DNA of 45,624 nucleotides, taken from the NCBI GenBank assembly GCA_038253135.1, contig JBBSHJ010000013.1:1-45624 (forward strand), read 5' to 3'. Position 1 is the stretch's first letter; each line of letters opens with the position of its first letter. Below the pieces are notes generated by a model. That model searched no databases, had not been told where the DNA came from, and worked only from the letters and a program-made list of their open reading frames with translations. Source of the DNA: JBBSHJ01 sp038253135 (GTDB taxonomy: Bacteria > Actinomycetota > Actinomycetes > Mycobacteriales > QHCD01). The position numbers and the translations under genes are program-made. Of the stretch, positions 16,780-23,976 are shown piece after piece.

Positions 16780-18366
16780 TCACATCCGAAAGACGCCGTA
16801 ATTGACTTCACGGAGGGGCGCGTTGGCGGCGGCCGACAGGCCGAGCCCCAGCACGGTCCGGGTGTCGGCCGGGTCAATGATGCCGTCGTCCCACAGCCGT
16901 GCCGTTGCATAGTAAGGATTCCCCTGCCCTTCGTACTGCTCGCGCACCGGTGCCTTGAACGCGTCCTCGTCGGCCGCCGGCCACGACTCGCCCCGCGACT
17001 CGATCTGATCACGGCGTACCGTCGCGAGCACCGACGCCGCCTGCTCGCCACCCATGACCGAGACGCGCGCGTTGGGCCACATCCAGAGAAACCGGGGCGA
17101 GTAGGCTCGCCCGCACATCGAATAATTGCCAGCGCCGAAGGAGCCGCCGATCACCACGGTCAGCTTGGGCACCCGGGCGCACGCCACGGCAGTTACCATC
17201 TTGGCGCCGTGTTTGGCGATCCCGCCGACTTCATAGTCGCGCCCGACCATGAAGCCGGAAATGTTCTGCAGGAATACCAACGGCACTCGGCGCCGGTCAC
17301 ACAGCTCGATGAAGTGCGTGCCCTTCAGCGCCGAGTCGCCGAAAAGGACGCCATTGTTGGCAATGATCCCGACCGGGTGCCCATGAATGTGCGCAAAACA
17401 CGTCACCAACGTCGGACCGTATTCGGCCTTGAACTCGGTGAATTCGCTCGCATCCACCACACATGAGATGACGGGCCGGACGTCGTACGGCGTGCGCGGA
17501 TCGACCGGAACCACGGAATACAGCGCCTGAGGGTCATGAGCCGGCTCGCGAGTCGGTACGACGTCCCATGGCGCAGGGCTCGTCGGCCCGAGTGTCCTGA
17601 CGATGGACCGCACCCGATCCAGCGCGGCCAGATCGTCGTCGACGAGGTGATCGGTCACACCCGAGACGCGGGCGTGCACGTCCCCGCCGCCGAGCTCCTC
17701 GGCCGAGACGACCTCGCCGGTCGCCGCCTTCACCAGCGGCGGCCCGCCGAGGAAGATCGTGCCCTGCTCCCGCACGATGATCGCCTCATCGCTCATCGCC
17801 GGCACGTAAGCGCCGCCGGCGGTGCAGGAGCCGAGGACGGCGGCGATCTGCGCGATTCCCCGCGCGGACATCGTCGCCTGGTTGTAGAAGATCCGGCCGA
17901 AATGCTCCCGGTCGGGGAAGACCTCGTCCTGCATCGGCAGGAAGGCGCCACCGGAATCGACCAGGTAGATGCACGGCAGGTTGTTGTGCAGGGCGATCTC
18001 TTGGGCCCGCAGGTGTTTCTTCACCGTCATCGGGTAATAGGTGCCGCCCTTGACCGTCGCGTCGTTGGCGACGATCACGCAGGTCCGGCCGGCGACCCGG
18101 CCGACCCCGGTGATGATGCCGGCCGCGGGCGCCTCATCCTCGTACATCTCGAGCGCCGCCAGCGGCGAGAGCTCGAGGAACGGGGAAGCCCGGTCCAGCA
18201 GGCGCTCGACCCGATCGCGCGGAAGCAGCTTGCCCCTGCCGACGTGGCGCTCTCGCGCACGGTCCGATCCGCCCCGCGCTGCGGTGGCCAGCCGCTCCCG
18301 CAACTCACCGACGAGCGCAGCGTGAGCCGAGGCGTTCGCCTCACCCGCCAGCATCGTCGCCGCCAC
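16780..18366 (-). CDS. Acyl-CoA carboxylase carboxyltransferase (beta) subunit, methylcrotonyl-CoA type
   Basis: The 528-residue protein has the two crotonase-like halves of carboxyltransferases: ARERHVGRGKLLPRDRVERL at the N-terminus, VIVANDATVKGGTYYPMTVK near 95-115, YLVDSGGAFLPMQDEVFPD near 136-154, and in the second half GHPVGIIANNGVLFGDSALK, FLQNISGFMVGRDYE and GGSFGAGNYSMCGRAYSPRF. The pair of glycine-rich oxyanion loops and the YPMTVKKHLRAQEIA stretch are those of MCC beta (as opposed to propionyl-CoA carboxylase beta). The start may be GTG 18366 or ATG 18354; neither has a strong ribosome site. Isovaleryl-CoA dehydrogenase and methylglutaconyl-CoA hydratase, also needed for the pathway, are not in this window. 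Confidence 0.92.
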   Translation of the reverse strand: MAATMLAGEANASAHAALVGELRERLATAARGGSDRARERHVGRGKLLPRDRVERLLDRASPFLELSPLAALEMYEDEAPAAGIITGVGRVAGRTCVIVANDATVKGGTYYPMTVKKHLRAQEIALHNNLPCIYLVDSGGAFLPMQDEVFPDREHFGRIFYNQATMSARGIAQIAAVLGSCTAGGAYVPAMSDEAIIVREQGTIFLGGPPLVKAATGEVVSAEELGGGDVHARVSGVTDHLVDDDLAALDRVRSIVRTLGPTSPAPWDVVPTREPAHDPQALYSVVPVDPRTPYDVRPVISCVVDASEFTEFKAEYGPTLVTCFAHIHGHPVGIIANNGVLFGDSALKGTHFIELCDRRRVPLVFLQNISGFMVGRDYEVGGIAKHGAKMVTAVACARVPKLTVVIGGSFGAGNYSMCGRAYSPRFLWMWPNARVSVMGGEQAASVLATVRRDQIESRGESWPAADEDAFKAPVREQYEGQGNPYYATARLWDDGIIDPADTRTVLGLGLSAAANAPLREVNYGVFRM

Positions 18367-18397
18367 CGCGCGATCGTAGCCCCGAACCAGGCCCCGA

Positions 18398-18403
18398 TAC
18401 TGT
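18398..18403 (+). promoter_or_regulatory. -10-like element for a leaderless flavin-reductase mRNA
   Basis: TACTGT ends seven bases before the GTG start at 18411, the spacing expected if transcription begins at or next to the start codon. No Shine-Dalgarno sequence lies in between. Confidence 0.45.
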
Positions 18404-18410
18404 CAACGCC

Positions 18411-18908
18411 GTGCCCATAGACCCGGACGAGCTGCGCCGCGCCACCGCGGAATTTCCCACCGGCGTGGCGGTCGTGACGCTGCACGACGAGGGCGACGAC
18501 ATCGGCCTCACCTCTACGTCGCTGCGATCGGTGTCACTCGACCCGCCCCTCGTTCTCGTCACCGTGCTCCACACGTCGTACATCGATGAGCTCTTCACCC
18601 GGTGCCCGACCTGGGCCGTGTCGGCCCTCGCCGGCCATCAGACCGCCATCGGCGGCCGGTTCGCGGCTGCCGGCCGGCCGTCCGCCCGGCTGTTGCTCAG
18701 CGGTCTGGCTCACCACCGCGGCGACGTCAGCGGCGCGCTGGTCGTCGACGACGGCACCTTCGCGCTGGAGTGTCGCACCGAGAGCCAATTCGCCGCCGGC
18801 GACCATCGCGTCGTCGTCGGTCGCGTCATGAGGGTGGATTACACCTCGGCCCGGCCCCCGCTGCTGCGCCACCGGGGCGGCTACCGCGTCGCTACCCCGC
18901 CCTCGTGA
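18411..18908 (+). CDS. Flavin reductase-like domain protein
   Basis: The 165-residue protein matches the flavin-reductase/FMN-binding split-barrel family: RRATAEFPTGVAVVTLHDEG at about residues 8-27, GLTSTSLRSVSLDPPLVLVT at about 32-51 (the FMN-phosphate loop with the conserved S-x-S-x-x-P type pattern), and HRVVVGRVMRVDY near the C-terminus. Such proteins reduce flavin with NAD(P)H for a partner monooxygenase or bind flavin themselves. No monooxygenase is adjacent. The gene is divergent from the carboxylase operon over 44 bp. Family length is about 150-190, so it is complete. Confidence 0.85.
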   Translation: MPIDPDELRRATAEFPTGVAVVTLHDEGDDIGLTSTSLRSVSLDPPLVLVTVLHTSYIDELFTRCPTWAVSALAGHQTAIGGRFAAAGRPSARLLLSGLAHHRGDVSGALVVDDGTFALECRTESQFAAGDHRVVVGRVMRVDYTSARPPLLRHRGGYRVATPPS

Positions 18909-18932
18909 TCGCATCGGGAATAATGCCGAGCA

Positions 18933-19958
18933 ATGCTTCGACGTGTGGGCCCGGCCGTCATGGTGCTGCTCGTGCTGTCGCTGGTTGCCGCGGGTTGCAC
19001 CGACACGGTCAAGCCGCACCACGGTACGGCGCGGTCCGGACTCGGCGACGCGATGGCTGCGGTCCGCGTGTCGGAGCCCACAACAACGTACTTCGCGTAT
19101 AGCGACCTCAAGGCGCTGCGCCGGATCGGCGCGATCACCGAGAAGCGCCCCTCTGACCGGCGCTGGGGAGATGGCGAGGTCGGACTCGGAGATTTCGGCT
19201 CGCGCGCGATTCTGCTGCAGCAAGCGATCGGCCTGAACGTGCTCGGCGCGGATACCGCCGTCTCGGTGGGATCCCCGCCCGACTCGGCCACGGTGCTGAC
19301 CGGCACGACTCCGGTCGCCACGATCACCGCGAAGCTCACGGCGCTCGGCGTCAAACCGCGCACCTTCGGATCGACGGACGGGTGGAGCGCCGCGCCCGAT
19401 AACAAGGTCGACGTGACCGGCAGGTTCTACCAGCAGACCCGAATGATCACTCAGGCCAATCAGATGGTCGTCGATGCGCACCGCTTCGCCGCCAGCCCCA
19501 ACGGCGAGACCCTGCAGGAGGTGCTCGGCGGGGGAAGCAGCCCGCTGTCGGAGGCGGACAGCATGCCAGCGATGATCGATTGCCTGGGTCCCGTGGTGGC
19601 GGCGGTCGTCTATCGCCCGACCGGGGCGTCAAGCCCGGTCGACCGGATCGGTGTCGGTGTGACGTTGCCGGGACGCGCAAGTGGTCCTCAGCGCGAAATC
19701 CTGTGCGTCCTGCCCGCACCCGGCAAGCACGATCCCGTCAGGGCCAGGGTCAAGACCACGATGACCGGAGACGCGGCCGACCCCGTCACCAGGTCCCCGA
19801 TCTCGAGCTACCTCACGGGCGTCGCGATCGACGATTTGGGCATTATGGTCCGCGTGACCGGGACTGATCCGGGCGACCGTCCGGCCGGCTACCTGCTGCG
19901 GTCGATCTACACGCGCACCGTGGAGTACTTCGTCGGTGCCAGCACCCGGCCCCGCTGA
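18933..19958 (+). CDS. Predicted lipoprotein, function unknown
   Basis: The 341-residue protein has a lipoprotein signal: MLRRVGPAVMVLLVLSLVAA followed by GC, so the lipobox is LVAAGC with Cys at residue 22. The mature part is soluble, with YFAYSDLKALRRIG near 53-66 and IGLNVLGADTAVSVGSPPDS near 97-116. It likely sits on the outer face of the cytoplasmic membrane. I do not recognise the family; it has no catalytic motif I can name. Two Cys residues (in MIDCLGPV and ILCVLPAP) might form a disulphide. It is followed after about 100 bp by a small membrane-protein gene in the same direction. Confidence 0.75.
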   Translation: MLRRVGPAVMVLLVLSLVAAGCTDTVKPHHGTARSGLGDAMAAVRVSEPTTTYFAYSDLKALRRIGAITEKRPSDRRWGDGEVGLGDFGSRAILLQQAIGLNVLGADTAVSVGSPPDSATVLTGTTPVATITAKLTALGVKPRTFGSTDGWSAAPDNKVDVTGRFYQQTRMITQANQMVVDAHRFAASPNGETLQEVLGGGSSPLSEADSMPAMIDCLGPVVAAVVYRPTGASSPVDRIGVGVTLPGRASGPQREILCVLPAPGKHDPVRARVKTTMTGDAADPVTRSPISSYLTGVAIDDLGIMVRVTGTDPGDRPAGYLLRSIYTRTVEYFVGASTRPR

Positions 19959-20056
19959 GCGGCGTCAACAGGGGAGATAACCCCACTGTCCGGCCCCGGG
20001 CGGCGTCGTACGGTTGAGACCAATCGGATCGTACGAGCGCGCCGGGAGCGTGAGCC

Positions 20057-20440
20057 ATGAATCCAGCCAGTCGGTTTGAGATCCCGGCCGAAGAGGTCGA
20101 CGCCGCCATGCACGCCCGGAAGGAGCTCGGCGCGGACAGCGAGACGGGCGTCATCGACGCATTCCTGGAGCGCACCGCCCGTGCGATCGACACCCGGGTC
20201 GACGCCCGGCTCGCCGCGCAGCGCATGGTCTCCGGCCCGAGCCAGCACGCGGCGACGCCACGACCCCCGGCCAAGCGGCCCGACGGCTACGGCCTGGCAT
20301 TCGGCCTCGGCTCGATCGGTATCGGCATCCCGCTCACCGCGATCTCCACCCAGTTCGGCGGCGTCCGGCTCGCTGTGGTGATCATCATCTGGGCCGCGAT
20401 CACGCTGGTGAACATCTCCTACAACGCGGCCCGGCGCTGA
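20057..20440 (+). CDS. Small two-TM membrane protein
   Basis: The 127-residue protein has a soluble helical N-terminal half (residues 1-72, with EVDAAMHARKELG and AFLERTARAIDTRVDARLAA) and a C-terminal hydrophobic hairpin: YGLAFGLGSIGIGIPLTAI at about 78-96 and LAVVIIIWAAITLVNISYNA at about 105-124. This looks like the DUF1707/2TM-type small membrane proteins of actinobacteria that carry a regulatory N-terminal helix domain, but I cannot name a specific family. GGGAG lies about ten bases before ATG 20057. It ends at the convergent terminator shared with the SDR gene. Confidence 0.7.
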   Translation: MNPASRFEIPAEEVDAAMHARKELGADSETGVIDAFLERTARAIDTRVDARLAAQRMVSGPSQHAATPRPPAKRPDGYGLAFGLGSIGIGIPLTAISTQFGGVRLAVVIIIWAAITLVNISYNAARR

Positions 20441-20458
20441 GGCCGGTCAGAACCGGCC
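20441..20458. terminator. Bidirectional hairpin between convergent genes
   Basis: GGCCGGT at 20441-20447 and ACCGGCC at 20452-20458 form a perfect 7-bp stem with a CAGA loop, directly after the membrane-protein stop and overlapping the SDR stop codon. The symmetry suits termination from both sides. Confidence 0.55.
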
Positions 20459-21232
20459 GTCGGGGGTCGGCAGGCCCTTCATCCGGATCGCGCCATCAAG
20501 CCGGATCGTGTCGCCGTTGAGCATCGGGTTGTCGATAATGGCAGCGACCAGACCGGCGTACTCCTCCGGCTTGCCCATGCGGGCCGGATGCGGGATCTGC
20601 GCGGCCAGCGATCGTTGCGCATCCTCCGAGAGCGAAGCCATCATCGGCGTCTGGAAGATGCCCGGCGCGATCGAGACGACACGGATCAGGTGCTGGGCGA
20701 GGTCACGGGCGGCACTGATCGTCAGCGACCGCACGCCGCCCTTCGACGCGGCGTACGCCGCCTGGCCGACCTGACCCTCGAAGGCGGCGACGGACGACGT
20801 ACAGACGATCAACCCCCGCTCCTCCCCCGCGGGTTCGAGCCGGATCATCCGCTCCGCGGCCAGCCGCAGGACGTTGAACGTGCCAACCAGGTTGATGTCG
20901 ACGACGTCCTTGAACCGGTCCAGCGGCAGCGGCCCGTTGCGGCCGATCACCCGGCCAGGGGTGACGACGCCGGCGCAGTTCACGACGATCCGGAGCGGGC
21001 CGGCGGCATCGGCGGCGTCCAAGGCCGTTCCGACGGCAGCCTCGTCGCGTACGTCGGCCGGTGCGAAGGTGCCACCGAGCTCCGCCGCGACCTGATCGCC
21101 GGCGCTGGCCGGGAGGTCGACGATCACGACGGCGGCTCCGTCGGCCACCAGCCGGCTTGCCGTCGCCCGCCCGAGCCCGGAGGCGCCACCGGTGATCAGA
21201 GCCGAGCAGCCTCGCACCCGCATGCGCGTCAC
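20447..21232 (-). CDS. SDR dehydrogenase, 3-hydroxyacyl-CoA dehydrogenase type 2-like
   Basis: The 261-residue Rossmann protein has the NAD site TGGASGLGRA (about residues 14-23), VVNCAG (83-88), catalytic Ser at 146-147 (CTSSVAAFEGQ) and Y160-x-x-x-K164 (YAASK). IAPGIFQTPMMASLSEDAQR and IPHPARMGKPEEYAGLV follow the pattern of the HSD17B10/type 2 3-hydroxyacyl-CoA dehydrogenases used in fatty-acid or branched-chain acyl-CoA oxidation. Start is GTG 21232 or ATG 21223; the GTG overlaps the stop of a 14-codon ORF with a strong ribosome site. It is monocistronic otherwise and divergent from oligoribonuclease. Confidence 0.88.
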   Translation of the reverse strand: MTRMRVRGCSALITGGASGLGRATASRLVADGAAVVIVDLPASAGDQVAAELGGTFAPADVRDEAAVGTALDAADAAGPLRIVVNCAGVVTPGRVIGRNGPLPLDRFKDVVDINLVGTFNVLRLAAERMIRLEPAGEERGLIVCTSSVAAFEGQVGQAAYAASKGGVRSLTISAARDLAQHLIRVVSIAPGIFQTPMMASLSEDAQRSLAAQIPHPARMGKPEEYAGLVAAIIDNPMLNGDTIRLDGAIRMKGLPTPDGRF

Positions 21233-21273
21233 CGCCGCCGCTTCGCGCTGCCGAGCAGGTGTTCCGCCGCCAT
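21229..21273 (-). CDS. 14-residue candidate leader ORF before the SDR gene
   Basis: ATG 21273 has GGAGG five bases upstream and opens a frame MAAEHLLGSAKRRR, stopping at TGA 21229-21231. That TGA overlaps the GTG of the SDR gene (GTGA), a typical translational-coupling junction. The SDR start has no ribosome site of its own. The peptide may be a leader that loads ribosomes, or this could be the remnant tail of an older gene. Not seen as a known family. Confidence 0.4.
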   Translation of the reverse strand: MAAEHLLGSAKRRR

Positions 21274-21372
21274 CGAGCCTCCATCGATCCGCCGTACGCC
21301 GTCGGTGCCATCGTGGACACTAGTGGCGCGCCCGGGGCGCCGCGAGCAACGCACGTCCGGTGACCCCGACGG

Positions 21373-21378
21373 TAGGGT
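21373..21378 (+). promoter_or_regulatory. -10-like element for a leaderless orn mRNA
   Basis: TAGGGT ends eight bases before the oligoribonuclease ATG at 21387 and no ribosome site lies between, so the transcript probably begins at the start codon. No clear -35 is seen. Confidence 0.45.
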
Positions 21379-21386
21379 CGGGCCCG

Positions 21387-22034
21387 ATGAGTGCGGACAA
21401 GAGCGACGATGTCGGGCCTCGCGACGCCGGGCGGATGGTGTGGATCGACTGTGAGATGACCGGCCTCGATCTGGACCAAGACGCGTTGATCGAGGTGGCG
21501 GCCCTGGTCACCGACGTCGATCTCAACGTCCTCGGCGACGGCGTCGACATCGTCATCAGCGCCCCGGACGAGCAGCTCGACGGCATGAGCGAGATCGTCG
21601 CCACGATGCACGCCACATCGGGCCTGACGGACGCTGTGCGCGCGTCCACGGCGACAGTGGCCGAGGCGGAGCGCGCCGTACTCGACTACGTCCGCATGTG
21701 GGTGCCGGAGCCGCGATCGGCGCCGCTGGCCGGCAACTCGGTCGGCACCGACCGCGCCTTCCTCGAGCGCGACATGCCCGAGCTCACCGCGCACCTGCAC
21801 TACCGCATCGTCGACGTCTCCTCGGTCAAGGAGCTGACCCGTCGCTGGTATCCGCGGGTCTACTACGCCAAGCCCGAGAAGGGCCTTGCGCACCGGGCCC
21901 TCGCCGACATCCTGGAGAGCATCGAGGAGCTGCGTTACTACCGCAGCACGGTCTTCGTCCCAGCACCCGGACCGAGCACGGACCAGGCGCGCGAGCTCGC
22001 CGCGACCATCGTCGAGTCCCGTCCGACCGACTGA
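21387..22034 (+). CDS. orn: Oligoribonuclease
   Basis: The 215-residue DEDDh exonuclease has MVWIDCEMTGLDLDQDALIE at residues 17-36 (D21 and E23 are metal ligands), PLAGNSVGTDRAFLERDMPE (third Asp) and EKGLAHRALADILESIEELR (His and last Asp of the DEDDh set). It degrades 2-5-nt RNAs and pGpG in the cytosol, the last step in mRNA turnover and in c-di-GMP recycling. Start ATG 21387 fits the usual N-terminus length and the nearby TAGGGT. Divergent from the SDR gene, followed by the tRNA-His and tRNA-Lys genes. Confidence 0.95.
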   Translation: MSADKSDDVGPRDAGRMVWIDCEMTGLDLDQDALIEVAALVTDVDLNVLGDGVDIVISAPDEQLDGMSEIVATMHATSGLTDAVRASTATVAEAERAVLDYVRMWVPEPRSAPLAGNSVGTDRAFLERDMPELTAHLHYRIVDVSSVKELTRRWYPRVYYAKPEKGLAHRALADILESIEELRYYRSTVFVPAPGPSTDQARELAATIVESRPTD

Positions 22035-22044
22035 CCGTATCTGA

Positions 22045-22074
22045 TTACTGATAACCCGGCCGCTCGGCTAGCAT
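22045..22074 (+). promoter_or_regulatory. Candidate promoter for tRNA-His
   Basis: TTACTG at 22045-22050 and TAGCAT at 22069-22074 are 18 bases apart, and the -10 lies about 42 bases before the tRNA. It agrees with housekeeping-sigma consensus at the key positions (TT in -35; TA and T in -10). Confidence 0.45.
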
Positions 22075-22115
22075 GGTCGATGCTGCGCGCGTCGCAATCC
22101 GCGTGTACGGCGATG

Positions 22116-22188
22116 GTGGGTGTAGCTCAGCTGGTAGAGCACCTGGTTGTGGTCCAGGTGGCCGTGGGTTCGAGTCCCATCACTCACC
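22116..22188 (+). tRNA. tRNA-His (anticodon GTG)
   Basis: The cloverleaf folds with acceptor stem GTGGGTG/CACTCAC (one G-T pair), D-loop TAGCTCAGCTGGTAGAGCA, anticodon stem CCTGG/CCAGG around TTGTGGT, and T-arm GTGGGTTCGAGTCCCAT. The genome encodes the extra G at 22115 opposite C73, as required for His tRNA. CCA is not encoded. Confidence 0.95.
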
Positions 22189-22290
22189 CGATGCGAATCG
22201 GGCGGTCGGCGCCTGCGTGGGCCGGCCGTCCGTCTCGTGCCAAGGTGGAAGCCTTCCAACTGGTAGCCTGGCCTCCGCACAACTGAAGAC

Positions 22291-22363
<73 letters not shown>

Positions 22364-22366
22364 CCA

Positions 22367-22748
22367 TCCCAGCGGTCGAGAAGATCTGGCACCTGGCGAC
22401 GCCATTGTCGCGGTCGCACCGGTGGCGGACGGCACAGGTGTGGGCGATGCCGTTCGTCAACAACATCAAGCTCACGGTGCCTTCCGAGCCAGTGGCTCAC
22501 CTTCTCGCCGGGCCGGAGACAACCGTCACGAGATGATGGAAACCCCAAGCCGCTGGTCCAGAGCATCCTCGTCTAGCCCTTGCGTGCTCGCGGTTCGTTA
22601 CCGGACCTTGTCGCTTCGATGTGCGTCCGGGGGAGCCGGGAGAGCCGCTCGCCGAAGTAGTGCTGCCAGAGTGGGCCGGCGTTGCGGCCGGCGATGGCCG
22701 TCGGCAGGGCCCGTCGCGTGGTCGCGCACAACCCGCCAGTGGCTGCGG
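22367..22748. other. About 380 bp with no recognisable gene
   Basis: Between the tRNA-Lys gene and the CsbD-like gene no family motif is visible. On the minus strand, after the CsbD stop, a frame reads PLWQHYFGERLSRLPRTH before stopping at 22573; it has no ribosome site or family match and may be debris. Confidence 0.4.
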
Positions 22749-22922
22749 TTACTCCTTGAAAGCGTCCTTCACGTTCTCGCCCGCGTTCTTCAGGTCGCCG
22801 CTGACCTGGTCCTTCTTGCCTTCCGCTTGGAGGTCGCGGTTGTCGGTGCTCTTGCCGACGGTCTCCTTGCCCCGGCCTGATGCCTTCTGCGCGGCGTTCT
22901 TGATCTTGTCGAGCATGCCCAT
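22749..22922 (-). CDS. CsbD-like stress-response protein
   Basis: The 57-residue protein starts MGMLDKIKNAAQKASGRGKE and continues with DLQAEGKKDQVSGDLKNAGE and VKDAFKE. The small size, Lys/Gly/Asp-rich helix pattern and the GK-x-K-x-x-x-G-x-x-K rhythm are typical of the CsbD family, general stress proteins of unknown activity. ATG 22922 has AAGGGCGGA about five bases upstream. It lies downstream of the alternative-oxidase operon, with a palindrome between the debris and the start codon. Confidence 0.8.
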   Translation of the reverse strand: MGMLDKIKNAAQKASGRGKETVGKSTDNRDLQAEGKKDQVSGDLKNAGENVKDAFKE

Positions 22923-22949
22923 GAGATCCGCCCTTCGCGACGCCGTCGG

Positions 22950-22966
22950 CGTCTACGCTGTAGACG
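22950..22966. promoter_or_regulatory. Palindrome upstream of the CsbD-like gene
   Basis: CGTCTAC at 22950-22956 and GTAGACG at 22960-22966 are perfect inverted repeats spaced by GCT, 27 bases before the CsbD-like start. Symmetry and position suit an operator or a short attenuator hairpin. Confidence 0.35.
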
Positions 22967-22969
22967 GTA

Positions 22970-23104
22970 CACCTGCCGGTAGAACGCGGGGTTGGGCACC
23001 GTGTCGGGGTTGGCGTACGACGGCCGGCCGCGCCGGCGCGCCGTGCCCGGGTCAGCGGCGGGCCGTTTCGTGTCATAGGCCAGCCGGTTCAGGTGGTTGC
23101 TCAT
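22970..23104 (-). pseudogene. Fragment copied from the sirtuin 3' end
   Basis: On the minus strand 22970-23008 reads PDTVPNPAFYRQV, matching PDTVPNPAFHQQV of the intact sirtuin tail at 24012-24050. The DNA agrees at 35 of 39 positions, so this is common descent and not chance. The frame extends back to an ATG at 23104 (MSNHLNRLAYDTKRPAADPG) but that part does not resemble the sirtuin. It is best read as duplicated debris left behind the oxidase gene, or a short gene that shares a C-terminal module. Confidence 0.55.
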
Positions 23105-23128
23105 CTGCTCGATGGGTGGTCGGTCACG

Positions 23129-23827
23129 TCAGTGGAATCTGGGCCGCTCGAGTTGGGCCTCGCTCTCGTGCTTGTGCACCCGCTCGTCGTGCCCGATCTG
23201 GCGAAACACATCGGCCAGGGAGGCATAGTCGCCGTAGTCGGCGGTGAACCGGGACACGAACGGCTCGTCCTCCCATTCAGGGTGCTCGGTGACAAGGGTT
23301 GCGTACTCGTGCTCGGCGTGGTCTTCGAAGTCGGCGTTGAGCCGATGCGACCAGGCCGGTCGGAGGACGAAGGTCAGCCAGGACACCTGGTAATAGACGA
23401 AGGCGATCGCCTGCGGCAGCCAGAAGAACCGGAGACGTCCCTCCCGCGTTCCCGCTCGGTCGATGAGCTCGTCGAGGATCAGCGTGTGCCACTGCTCGTT
23501 GTCCTGCTGGGCCCGCGATTCGGTGATCCGGTCGTGAATGCGGCGGGCCAGACCGGTCCGGTGATGCACGTGCGTGATCGCAATGTAGGCCGCCTGTTCC
23601 CACGCCTGGTAGGGCACCCGCGCGACGAGTTCGAGCACCTTGAATTTCGACAGCGTGCGGGGTTTGCCGTAGACCGCGTCGAGCGTCGTGAACAATGCCC
23701 GGGCCGCGAGGCCGTAGCTGCGCCGCGGGGCGGCCAGGGTCTCAGCCTGCGCGGCAACAAGCTGATCGTGTGACAGCCGAGGAGGGTTGTGCGCTAACGC
23801 TGCTGGTTGACCCGATACTCCGGTCAT
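23129..23827 (-). CDS. Alternative-oxidase-like di-iron protein
   Basis: The 232-residue protein has the four-helix di-iron ligand set of alternative oxidase: E77 in VPYQAWEQAAYIAITH, E111-Q-W-H114 in QQDNEQWHTLILDE, E168/E172 in FEDHAEHEYATL, and E215-R-V-H218 in GHDERVHKHE. KFKVLELVARVPYQAW and LPQAIAFVYYQVSWLTF fit the membrane-facing helices of AOX/PTOX. AOX passes quinol electrons to oxygen without pumping protons and resists cyanide. In actinobacteria AOX is unusual. The ATG overlaps the stop of the 50-residue ORF upstream (ATGA). The operon partner sirtuin needs NAD+, which such an oxidase would help to regenerate; that link is inference. Another di-iron fate (hydroxylase) is possible. 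Confidence 0.75.
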   Translation of the reverse strand: MTGVSGQPAALAHNPPRLSHDQLVAAQAETLAAPRRSYGLAARALFTTLDAVYGKPRTLSKFKVLELVARVPYQAWEQAAYIAITHVHHRTGLARRIHDRITESRAQQDNEQWHTLILDELIDRAGTREGRLRFFWLPQAIAFVYYQVSWLTFVLRPAWSHRLNADFEDHAEHEYATLVTEHPEWEDEPFVSRFTADYGDYASLADVFRQIGHDERVHKHESEAQLERPRFH

Positions 23828-23976
23828 GTCTGGGATCCTCCGCTCACGCGCCCGGCCAGATCGTCGTACGCCGTCCAGTTCCTGTGGGAAAAGGCCTGCT
23901 GTGTGAAAGGGTAGTTGCCGGTTGCGGCGCCAGCCCGACCGGGCCGTGCCGACGAGATCGCACCGCTCAGGAGCAT
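23824..23976 (-). CDS. 50-residue coupled ORF, unknown function
   Basis: The frame starts at ATG 23976 inside the last codons of the sirtuin gene (10-bp overlap) and its TGA overlaps the ATG of the oxidase-like gene (ATGA). The peptide has two parts: MLLSGAISSARPGRAGAATG and NYPFTQQAFSHRNWTAYDDL. The aromatic, charged second part is not random-looking. It is too short for a catalytic domain. The coupling to both neighbours supports real translation; I do not recognise a family, and it could instead be the remnant of a larger gene. Confidence 0.5.
   Translation of the reverse strand: MLLSGAISSARPGRAGAATGNYPFTQQAFSHRNWTAYDDLAGRVSGGSQT

Noticed and set aside
15868..17466. 532-codon plus-strand frame across the carboxylase genes
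   Set aside because: Antisense to conserved enzyme sequence; no motifs of its own.
18366..18405. TTGACA and TACGAT on the minus strand as a promoter for the carboxylase operon
   Set aside because: The spacing is about 22 bases, too long for a normal promoter, and TACGAT is too close to the start codon to be used with that -35.
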